From positions 1-7,958 of the forward strand of contig JAKPRU010001016.1 of the NCBI GenBank assembly GCA_029557025.1: DNA of 7,958 nt, in the 5' to 3' direction. The translations under genes were made by a program, and so were the position numbers. The DNA comes from Candidatus Omnitrophota bacterium. Lineage in GTDB: Bacteria; Hinthialibacterota; Hinthialibacteria; Hinthialibacterales; JAKPRU01. Below, piece by piece: positions 1 to 5,034 of this stretch. Every line of letters begins with the position of its first letter. Position 1 is the stretch's first letter. The notes beneath the pieces are model-generated. The model was not told the origin of the DNA. It did not search any database and saw only the letters and a list, made by a program, of their open reading frames with translations.

Positions 1-566
1 CGAATTCCATCCAGAAAATCGAGCGATATAAGCGAAATCAGGACAAAATGCAGACCCGCCAGCCATAACACGGAACCCGCGAAAAGTCGCCAGAGATCAT
101 GCGTGTGAAGAAAACCTTGCGTGATCTGCAAAACTCGAAAGGTATTGCGCTGGAAGGCCTGGTATCCCACGTTATTGTAGAAAGCCACGCCGCCTTTCGC
201 CAACAGCACGGAAACCAGCAACAGCCCGACAACGACCAGGTACGCAAGATCAACGAATTGACTGAAACTGCTCAAAACGGCCGGCAAGACGCCCGGAGCC
301 TCCGCACCACCGCCCCTGAAAACGGGCAGCGCCCTCCATAATCCCCGAATCAACAGAATCAACACAATCACAATCCAGGGGATGGCACGCTGCAATTTCC
401 CTGTCGGATTCCCCAAGGCCGATTGAATCGGTTTGCAGAAAAAATCGGTGATCTGAAATACCGCCTGGCATACGGGGCCGAGACCGTAATAGAGATACTC
501 TTCCAGGAAAAACCGCACCACCAGCAACACCAGAATGATATTGACAATATGGTCGAGAAGGCTCAT
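1..566 (-). CDS. YggT-like integral membrane protein (3' end outside window)
   Basis: The reading frame is open from an ATG at 566-564 to the left edge, giving 188 residues without a stop, so the C-terminus is missing. Hydrophobic stretches that look like membrane segments lie near residues 6-22, 62-80, 105-124 and 160-182. The segment ITDFFCKPIQ (39-48), followed by a hydrophobic helix, resembles the ITDPxLxPIR hallmark of the YggT family, small inner-membrane proteins of poorly defined function linked in some bacteria to osmotic stress or cell division. The second half (from about residue 100) looks like a second, more divergent membrane pair, as expected for a two-unit YggT protein. GGAAGGA (574-580) is a good Shine-Dalgarno 7 nt before the ATG. 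The gene starts 21 bp after the sugar isomerase stop and is very likely co-transcribed with it. Family assignment is by motif resemblance only. Confidence 0.7.
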   Translation of the reverse strand, partial: MSLLDHIVNIILVLLVVRFFLEEYLYYGLGPVCQAVFQITDFFCKPIQSALGNPTGKLQRAIPWIVIVLILLIRGLWRALPVFRGGGAEAPGVLPAVLSSFSQFVDLAYLVVVGLLLVSVLLAKGGVAFYNNVGYQAFQRNTFRVLQITQGFLHTHDLWRLFAGSVLWLAGLHFVLISLISLDFLDGI

Positions 567-587
567 CGATAATCCTTCCGCTTGATA

Positions 588-1403
588 TCAGGCAAACGTT
601 TTCTGCAAGTACGAGAGGCTATCGCGCGCGATGGTCTCCGGGTCCGGAGAGTAATCGAACACTTCCACGGAGACATATCCGTTATAGCCGATTTTTTTCA
701 ACGCGGTTGCAATCGGCTTAAAGTCCACATCCCCGAATCCCGGTCCGCGTTTGTTCCGGTCGTTGGCGTGAAAATGCCGTAGAAGATCGGCGTTCTTTTC
801 AATCACCTGCGGGATCGTGTCCCTTTCCCCGCCGCACATCGCCTTGACATCCAGATGGAGACGCAGATGGGATGACCCCACAGCATCGATCAGGTCTCTG
901 GCCTGATCGGCACACGTAATCATGTTGGTCTCGAAAGGGGTAAGCGGCTCGAAACAGATCGTAATCCCGCGATTCTCGGCATGAGGAGCGATTCCTTTGA
1001 AGAAGTCCACGGTTCGCAGCCAGGTGTCGCGGTAGGTTTGACCCTCCAGCATATTTCGCTGCTGGGGCGAACCCCATACCATGATCTTGCCGCCGATATC
1101 CGCGCAGAAGTCGATCAATGCGCGGGCATAATCGGCGGTCTTCTCACGAATCGATGCCTCCGGGTGGTTCAAGTGCAATCCTTTCGGACTGACCAGGAGC
1201 CAGTGCAACCCGACAATCTCCAATCCCACATCGGTGGCAATCTCGGCAATTTCCTTTCGACGCCCGGGTGAGATTTCCTGAACAGAGTCTGCCAGGGTAA
1301 ATGGAGCTACCTCAATACCTTGATATCCGGTCTTTGCGACAAATGGGCAAGTTCTTTCCCAACTCCAATTCTGGAACGTCTCATTGCAGATCGCGAATTT
1401 CAT
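588..1403 (-). CDS. Sugar phosphate isomerase/epimerase (xylose isomerase-like TIM barrel, tagatose/psicose 3-epimerase type)
   Basis: This 271-residue protein has the usual length and motifs of the AP-endonuclease-2/xylose-isomerase-like TIM-barrel superfamily. Strand-end motifs appear in order: GIEVAPF (29-35), GLEIVGLHWLL (60-70), GSPQQR (111-116), ICFEPL (149-154), HLDVKAM (183-189), HFHANDRN (210-217) followed by GPGFGDVDF, and VSVEVFDY (244-251). In D-tagatose 3-epimerases a divalent metal (often Mn2+) is held by Glu, Asp, His and Glu. The matching residues here are E152, D185, H212 and E247, so the active site looks intact. The likely chemistry is isomerisation or C3 epimerisation of a ketose or related sugar; the substrate cannot be read from the sequence. 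It has no signal peptide and should be cytoplasmic. AGAGGAAA (1406-1413) precedes the ATG. The gene is first in its operon, separated from the upstream hsp20 operon by an intrinsic terminator. Inosose dehydratase or hydroxypyruvate isomerase activity is a less likely alternative. Confidence 0.88.
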   Translation of the reverse strand: MKFAICNETFQNWSWERTCPFVAKTGYQGIEVAPFTLADSVQEISPGRRKEIAEIATDVGLEIVGLHWLLVSPKGLHLNHPEASIREKTADYARALIDFCADIGGKIMVWGSPQQRNMLEGQTYRDTWLRTVDFFKGIAPHAENRGITICFEPLTPFETNMITCADQARDLIDAVGSSHLRLHLDVKAMCGGERDTIPQVIEKNADLLRHFHANDRNKRGPGFGDVDFKPIATALKKIGYNGYVSVEVFDYSPDPETIARDSLSYLQKTFA

Positions 1404-1490
1404 CGTTTCCTCTCACAGGGGCGAAATTTTGAAATAGTACTTCTTGTACCATCTTTCCATGGGATTTCCAAGGTTCTGGAAAAAGCCCGA
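1404..1490 (-). promoter_or_regulatory. Probable promoter region of the sugar isomerase-yggT operon
   Basis: The 87 bp between the terminator and the isomerase ATG must hold the promoter if the operon is transcribed independently. I see TACTAT (a 4/6 match to a -10 box) within an imperfect inverted repeat of two GTAC tetramers spaced by five bases (1438-1450), but no convincing -35 at the right distance. The location is inferred from the layout, not from a clear promoter match. Confidence 0.3.
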
Positions 1491-1538
1491 TAAAAGAGAC
1501 CGGCAGACCGTGGGGATGCAAAACGGTCTGCCGGTCTC
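1491..1538 (-). terminator. Intrinsic terminator of the hsp20 operon
   Basis: A perfect 16-bp inverted repeat (1496-1511 and 1523-1538; outer part GAGACCGGCAGACCGT) encloses an 11-nt loop. Read on the minus strand, the stem is followed at once by TTTTA (1495-1491), so it terminates transcription leaving the second hsp20 gene, whose stop is 23 bp upstream. There is no T-tract on the plus-strand side, so it is not obviously bidirectional. It insulates the chaperone operon from the sugar isomerase operon that follows on the same strand. Confidence 0.9.
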
Positions 1539-1561
1539 ATGCAGTCGCATAGGATCCCGCT

Positions 1562-1963
1562 TCAGGAAACATTCACCGCAATTTGTTTCGGTTTTGCCTT
1601 CTCCGATTTGGGAAGCGTAAGGGTCAGGACTCCATTCTCCAGGTTTGCGGAAATCCGTTCGCTGTCCACGGCATCGGAGAGTTCAAACTGACGGAAGAAA
1701 TTCACCAGTTCGAATTCGCTGTAGACCGGATTGCCCGAAGCCTTGTGAGTCGGTTTCCCCTCAATGGTCAGAATGTTGTTATATACGTGGACTGCAACGG
1801 AGTCCTTATCGACACCCGGCAAATCGGCAACCACCTTGAGGGCATCGTTTTCCTCGTAGATATCCACCGGCGGGGCGATATATCGTTCTTCGGTTCGGGT
1901 TTTCTCCCATTCCGGGACGATTTCCTGCTGTTGAGTTGTTGTCGGGTAAGTTTTTTCAGCCAT
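1562..1963 (-). CDS. Hsp20/alpha-crystallin small heat-shock protein (second gene)
   Basis: This 133-residue protein is a small heat-shock protein, an ATP-independent holdase that binds unfolding cytoplasmic proteins. The alpha-crystallin domain covers about residues 31-122. It opens with PPVDIYEENDALKVVADLPG (31-50) and ends with the signature ENGVLTLTLPK (109-119). A short C-terminal tail contains IAV (128-130), an I-x-I/V motif used in oligomer assembly. The N-terminal arm (1-30) is short, polar and Gln/Thr-rich, without the hydrophobic Phe residues common in this family, which may favour smaller oligomers. AAGGAGGA (1971-1978), a near-perfect Shine-Dalgarno, lies 7 nt before the ATG. It follows the other hsp20 gene by 26 bp and precedes a strong terminator, so it is the last gene of a two-gene operon. 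Confidence 0.95.
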   Translation of the reverse strand: MAEKTYPTTTQQQEIVPEWEKTRTEERYIAPPVDIYEENDALKVVADLPGVDKDSVAVHVYNNILTIEGKPTHKASGNPVYSEFELVNFFRQFELSDAVDSERISANLENGVLTLTLPKSEKAKPKQIAVNVS

Positions 1964-1989
1964 GACCGTATCCTCCTTATCTTATTCGC

Positions 1990-2445
1990 TCAGCCAACCT
2001 TCACAGAGATCCGGCGGGGGATGGCTTTCTCCGCCTTGGGAAGGGTGATGAGAAGAATGCCGTTCTTGTAATCGGCGGTCACCTTGGTGTCGTTCACCTC
2101 GGTGGGCAATTCGATGGATCGAACAAACCGTCCGGCGGCTCGTTCGCTGCGGTGGTATTGTTCCGGTTTGGCATCGGGCGCAGTATGCAATTTCTCACCG
2201 GAGATGGTGACGGTGTTATGTACGACGGTGACGTCCAGGTTTTGGGTATTCAGACCGGGAGCCAGCGCCTCAAGGTAGATGAATTTCTCATCGTCATACA
2301 TATTGACGAGAGGGTATTGACGGGCGGCACGCCCCGGCAGGAAAGCGCCCTGACGCCGCGCTTGGAATGGAAACAATTCACTCGCCATCCGGTCCATTTC
2401 TCGCCGGAGGCTTTCGATTTCTTGAAACACGTTTGGTCTCGGCAT
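1990..2445 (-). CDS. Hsp20/alpha-crystallin small heat-shock protein (first gene)
   Basis: This 151-residue small heat-shock protein has the standard family layout. The N-terminal arm starts with an amphipathic helix (about 5-25, FQEIESLRREMDRMASELF) typical of bacterial class A Hsp20. The alpha-crystallin domain covers about residues 44-140, with GRFVRSIELP (105-114) and KNGILLITLPK (127-137). A C-terminal tail carries ISV (146-148), the I-x-I/V assembly motif. GAGGAGGAA (2452-2460) is a strong Shine-Dalgarno just upstream of the ATG. It is clearly different from the second hsp20 gene, especially in the N-terminal arm, so the pair is not a recent duplication and the two may form mixed oligomers, as known for some paired bacterial sHsps (inference). 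The 5' leader can fold over this Shine-Dalgarno. Confidence 0.95.
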   Translation of the reverse strand: MPRPNVFQEIESLRREMDRMASELFPFQARRQGAFLPGRAARQYPLVNMYDDEKFIYLEALAPGLNTQNLDVTVVHNTVTISGEKLHTAPDAKPEQYHRSERAAGRFVRSIELPTEVNDTKVTADYKNGILLITLPKAEKAIPRRISVKVG

Positions 2446-2450
2446 GATCG

Positions 2451-2508
2451 GTTCCTCCTCTTCTCAGGTTTTTGATCTTCGTGTCCGGTTTACTTTAGAA
2501 GCAGCAAC
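2451..2508 (-). promoter_or_regulatory. Candidate ROSE-like RNA thermometer in the hsp20 leader
   Basis: In the minus-strand transcript GUUGCUGCUUCU (from 2508 down to 2497) can pair with AGAAGAGGAGGAAC (from 2464 down to 2451), which contains the Shine-Dalgarno of the first hsp20 gene. The helix is interrupted by two G-G mismatches and a two-base bulge and closes a 32-nt loop. ROSE thermometers of rhizobial and enterobacterial hsp20 genes use a UYGCU motif opposite the SD with a G-G contact; UUGCU is present here in that position. An alternative pairing, GGUUCCU (2531-2525) with AGGAACC (2456-2450), would also hide the SD. The pairings are read by eye; no folding energy was computed and the transcription start is unknown. 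Confidence 0.4.
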
Positions 2509-2549
2509 AGGTATGCCTATTTGCAGGAACCCTCATAAGTATTTGATTT

Positions 2550-2600
2550 GTAAGTACTTACTGTCGCACTGTTTCAGGCGGCTTGTGTCAACATGACACA
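2550..2600. promoter_or_regulatory. Palindromes upstream of hsp20: possible operators
   Basis: Two perfect palindromes lie 100-155 bp upstream of the first hsp20 ATG. GTAAGTACTTAC (2550-2561) is a 12-bp perfect palindrome and has a near copy of one half, TAAGTATTT, at 2536-2544. TGTGTCA-ACA-TGACACA (2584-2600) has 7-bp arms and includes a TTGACA hexamer on the minus strand, though I find no good -10 box 16-18 bp downstream. Neither matches the CIRCE (HrcA) or HAIR (HspR) heat-shock operators, and no clear sigma32 promoter is seen. The regulator, if any, is unknown. Confidence 0.35.
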
Positions 2601-2849
2601 GCGGGATGAGACCAATTGTTCAAATAGGCTAGTGTCCCAGGAGTGGGCAGAGGGGATACCGTGTTTGTAACGAACTTCTACCACAGCATAGAGTTTTCGG
2701 TTTCTATTCGGTTCTATTTAGGAATCTAGAGTCCACACGGGCTAAAATTCTTTCGACGATGGAATGCCCCTCTTCATTGAATCGATTGTCTCCCTCAGCC
2801 ACCGAGAACCCACAAGGGGCATTGGAGCCGCCCGAACTGGGCGTGCCGA
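2601..2849. other. Intergenic stretch between the divergent hsp20 operon and the cassette
   Basis: No convincing gene is seen. The stretch holds the left copy of the 14-bp direct repeat (2698-2711), which runs into an imperfect tandem copy of itself (CGGTTTCTATT then CGGTTCTATT, 2698-2718). It also holds CAAATAGGC (2621-2629), the inverse of GCCTATTTG at 2515-2523. There is no clear promoter or Shine-Dalgarno for the gene that begins at 2850. Short open minus-strand segments here have no start codon or ribosome site. Confidence 0.5.
2698..2711 (+). repeat. 14-bp direct repeat, left copy
   Basis: CGGTTTCTATTCGG occurs here and again at 4647-4660 in the same orientation. The two copies bracket the two-gene cassette, 139 bp before its first ATG and 62 bp after its last stop. 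The flanks do not match. The pair could mark a past insertion or be chance. Confidence 0.5.
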
Positions 2850-3473
2850 ATGGTTGACAAGCAATACTTGGGTTTGTACAGTCTATGCGAAGAATTAAGT
2901 CAGAATTGTATGGAGATCATTCAGCTGGCCGGTGGGGATTTGCACATGCTTGATCTGAATGAACTGGGGAATGGTTTTCCGGCAATCACACCGGCTTTCG
3001 GCAAGGCTTTGGCGGAAGCAGGGGCGATCTGTTTGGATTCTCAAGGCCATGAACAGGGTGTACTACTTCAGGTCCAGGGTGACCATAACAGTCGATATTC
3101 CTTGGCTTGACCGGCAGTGACTGGGCAGATGCAGAAATGCTGGAACGACCTCGATGTTGCCACCGAACACGGCGCAATCGGGATCGCAATTTTGTTGATC
3201 AAGAAGGTGATTGGCCACGCTCCCATCCAGCGTTCTCGAAAAGGCACCGGTTTTGATTACTGGATGGGTGACGACTCTCCGATGCCTTTCCAGAGTAAGG
3301 CGAGGCTGGAGATATCAAGAATCCGACACGGGGCGACAACGACGTAAGGGCACGAGTTAACACGAGTTAAACAGAAATTAAGGCAGACCAACCCCTCGGC
3401 CCCAACAAAATTACCGGCCTATGTCGTCGTGGTCGAGTTTAGCAGGCCCCTTGCTGAGGTTCGAAAGAAATGA
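2850..3473 (+). pseudogene. Broken first gene of an unnamed two-gene cassette (GTGFDYW/LEIS family)
   Basis: From the ATG at 2850 to the TGA at 3471-3473 a single ancestral gene of about 205 codons is recognisable, but it cannot be read through. TGA at 3108-3110 interrupts at codon 87, where I expect a Trp (TGG). The same frame continues as PAVTGQMQKCWNDLD through QRSRKGTGFDYWMG (127-140) and KARLEISRIRHG (150-161). After this the protein-like frame moves by one base (GDNDVRARV, 3332-3358), consistent with loss of one G from the run at 3330-3333. A 10-bp tandem duplication (3351-3370) then returns to the first frame, which ends LPAYVVVVEFSRPLAEVRKK and stops. From memory, intact relatives of this unnamed family have the same order and end almost identically, just upstream of a relative of the 371-residue gene. 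A helix followed by strands with GFD and LEIS could be a PD-(D/E)xK-like core, which is speculative. No Shine-Dalgarno is seen before 2850, and none before the in-frame GTG at 3117. Function unknown. Confidence 0.8.
3351..3370 (+). repeat. 10-bp tandem duplication inside the pseudogene
   Basis: CACGAGTTAA is present twice in direct succession (3351-3360 and 3361-3370). Removing one copy joins GTA AGG GCA CGA GTT to AAA CAG AAA TTA, giving VRARVKQKL, a smooth continuation of the reading frame on both sides. This marks it as a secondary duplication, probably by replication slippage. Confidence 0.9.
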
Positions 3474-4585
3474 CGACAGTCGCGGATCTACACAACGAGG
3501 CCATGGAATTTACCGAGCTTGCGTTCCTCGCTCGAATGCGTGGGGAACAGGTGGACTCGATGGGTCTGTTCCAGAAAGCGCTGGAGCACGAACTTGACGC
3601 CATCGATAAGATGAGCGAAAGAGTCGAACCGACGTTCTCGGTTCTTTGTCGGAGCGCGGCTACACTCGCGCTTGATTGCAATGAATTTCGCAAGGCCGAG
3701 CAGATAGTCACACGGGCTTTGTCGCAAGATATACCGGAGGAAATCGCGGAAGAACTTCGTGATCTGCTCGAACAAGTCCAGTTCAAAAGACACTTAACGC
3801 TCCGAAATGTCACCCTTGAAGATGACGAGATACGGATGAGTCTCGCCGGTCAAGGAGTCGGTTTCGGCGTAGTCAAATTCGATGAGTTTCTTAGTCGAGC
3901 AACGGATACCTCGAAGATGATCCTTCGCATTGTAGAAAGGAAGCAGCACAAACCGTTCAGGGAAAGAGGTCGGCCGGAAAAAAGTCTGAGGGACAATTAT
4001 GAATTGTTTTTGTCGCTTCCAAGGGCAGCCGGTTTTTCTGTGACATTAAAAATAGGCCGGCCTGCCCAGCAGTTTTTACCCGGCTTATTATTGGAACCGG
4101 CCGTCATTCTGGACGAATTCATGGACCTGATAGACCTTGCAAACAGGTCTCAATTCGAAGAAATCAAGAAACGTATTCCAGATCCGGCATATTTCAGAAA
4201 CTTCGTTGCGCTGTCAAAAAAAATAGCTCCGGACGGCAAGAACATTCGTCAAGTCGGTTTCACAGCAATTCGGGCGAAATCCGAAAGGTCCGTTGAGCTC
4301 ACGAAACCCTCTGTCGAGTTCCCGCCAATCGCAATGGAAGACTCATCAACAAAATCAGAACACGTAATTGTGAGAGGCGTGTTGCTTTATGCCGATGGAA
4401 TGCACGCTGATAATGGCCTCATCAAAGTAATCGAGGAAGAAACCAAAAAAACGCACACAGTAATGGTCCCTGAAGGCATAATGAGCGATATAGTGAGGCC
4501 TATGTGGGATTCAGTTATTGAAGTCGAGGGAAAACGAGAAGGAAACCTTATTATTCTTGAGGACATCCGTGAGGCGCCGATTTGA
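3470..4585 (+). CDS. Unnamed 371-aa protein with TPR-like N-terminus (second gene of the cassette)
   Basis: I recognise this as a member of a widespread but unnamed family and cannot give a function. Residues 5-46 and 55-107 form alpha-helical pairs with TPR-like spacing (NEAMEFTELAFLARMRGE, then SAATLALDCNEFRKAEQIVTRAL). The middle contains VGFGVVKFDEFLSRA (130-144), the basic stretch RKQHKPFRERGRPEKS (157-172) and a strand-rich LSLPRAAGFSVTLKIG (181-196). The C-terminal part (298-368) looks like a small beta-barrel: VIVRGVLLYADG, then HTVMVPEGIMSDIVRPMW, then EGNLIILEDI. No signal peptide or membrane segment is present, so it is probably cytoplasmic. The ATG overlaps the stop of the preceding pseudogene (ATGA at 3470-3473), and GAGG (3456-3459) is a usable Shine-Dalgarno. 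The frame is intact although its partner is broken. A TPR-like module suggests protein contacts and the C-terminal barrel could bind nucleic acid or protein; both are inference. Its bases look more AT-rich than recJ. Confidence 0.85.
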   Translation: MTTVADLHNEAMEFTELAFLARMRGEQVDSMGLFQKALEHELDAIDKMSERVEPTFSVLCRSAATLALDCNEFRKAEQIVTRALSQDIPEEIAEELRDLLEQVQFKRHLTLRNVTLEDDEIRMSLAGQGVGFGVVKFDEFLSRATDTSKMILRIVERKQHKPFRERGRPEKSLRDNYELFLSLPRAAGFSVTLKIGRPAQQFLPGLLLEPAVILDEFMDLIDLANRSQFEEIKKRIPDPAYFRNFVALSKKIAPDGKNIRQVGFTAIRAKSERSVELTKPSVEFPPIAMEDSSTKSEHVIVRGVLLYADGMHADNGLIKVIEEETKKTHTVMVPEGIMSDIVRPMWDSVIEVEGKREGNLIILEDIREAPI

Positions 4586-4646
4586 CCGGGTGCCGCAGTG
4601 CGGATCGGCAGTCGCGCCGGTCAGGATTCATGAAAAAGGGCCATAC

Positions 4647-4660
4647 CGGTTTCTATTCGG
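4647..4660 (+). repeat. 14-bp direct repeat, right copy
   Basis: Second exact copy of CGGTTTCTATTCGG (first at 2698-2711). It lies in the 101-bp gap between the cassette and the gene starting at 4687, in the zone where a promoter for that gene and recJ would be expected. I find no clear promoter or terminator in this gap; a CCGCA-g-TGCGG inverted repeat near its start (about 4593-4603) has no T-tract. Confidence 0.5.
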
Positions 4661-4686
4661 ATTGATGAATCAGATTGAGGGTACCC

Positions 4687-5034
4687 GTGGACACCAAATA
4701 TCGATCCTCCATACGGGTCCGCCAAAGCACGAAAGAGCGGTTCCTCGAAAGCCGGAAAGACCGAAAGAATCTGACTCCGCCTCGCACACCGCCCTGGTGG
4801 AGCCATCGGCCTCTTTTCTATACGATCATCTCTCTCGCTCTGGCTGTGGGGGCCGGATTCGCGGTGCGTGGACTGTACCGGTTTTTCCCCCAGATCCGTT
4901 CAAAACCGCCGAGTCTGGAACAACAACAACCCGCCGAGAGTATGGAAAACAAAGAAACCGATATGGACCTTGAGACAGCGAAACGCCTTTTTTCCGGCGA
5001 GATTACGGGGGTAACCAGGACAGAATCTCAATGA
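4687..5034 (+). CDS. Small single-pass membrane protein upstream of recJ
   Basis: With the GTG start at 4687 the product is 115 residues. I chose this start because GAGGG (4677-4681) is a well-spaced Shine-Dalgarno; a TTG at 4675 in the same frame would add four residues but has no ribosome site. Residues 2-41 are strongly basic (RSSIRVRQSTKERFLESRKDRK in short), followed by a Pro/Trp-rich turn and one hydrophobic helix (about 43-59, FYTIISLALAVGAGFAV). The rest (60-115) is polar, with Gln/Glu runs, and ends in a short helix-like segment LETAKRLFSGEITG. The positive N-terminus predicts N-in, C-out topology. No cysteine or enzyme motif is present and I recognise no family. Its stop overlaps the recJ start (ATGA, 5031-5034), so the two are almost certainly co-expressed; whether they act together is unknown. 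Confidence 0.75.
   Translation: MDTKYRSSIRVRQSTKERFLESRKDRKNLTPPRTPPWWSHRPLFYTIISLALAVGAGFAVRGLYRFFPQIRSKPPSLEQQQPAESMENKETDMDLETAKRLFSGEITGVTRTESQ

Noticed and set aside
1583..2071. Plus-strand ORF of 162 codons opposite the hsp20 genes
   Set aside because: It is a shadow of the two well-supported Hsp20 genes on the minus strand, with no family resemblance.
2515..2629. 9-bp inverted repeat GCCTATTTG / CAAATAGGC separated by 97 bp, considered as element ends
   Set aside because: It is short and widely spaced, no mobile gene lies between the arms, and such a pair is not very unlikely by chance in a 200-bp region.
2574..2720. Minus-strand open stretch of about 42 codons (reads LYAVVEVRYKHGIPSAHSWD) in another frame from the previous one
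   Set aside because: It is short, begins after a stop without a start codon, and runs into the hsp20 control region. Joining it to the other stretch by a frameshift would be guesswork.
2702..2917. Minus-strand open stretch of about 70 codons, partly protein-like in composition (reads SVAEGDNRFNEEGHS near 2770-2815), ending in TAG near 2702
   Set aside because: It has no start codon with a ribosome site, overlaps the recognised pseudogene on the other strand and resembles no family I know. A remnant is possible but not supportable.
3117..3347. Separate 76-codon gene starting at GTG 3117
   Set aside because: It is in the same frame as the gene from 2850, begins inside the conserved protein with no Shine-Dalgarno, and ends only because of the frameshift. 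It is the middle of the pseudogene.
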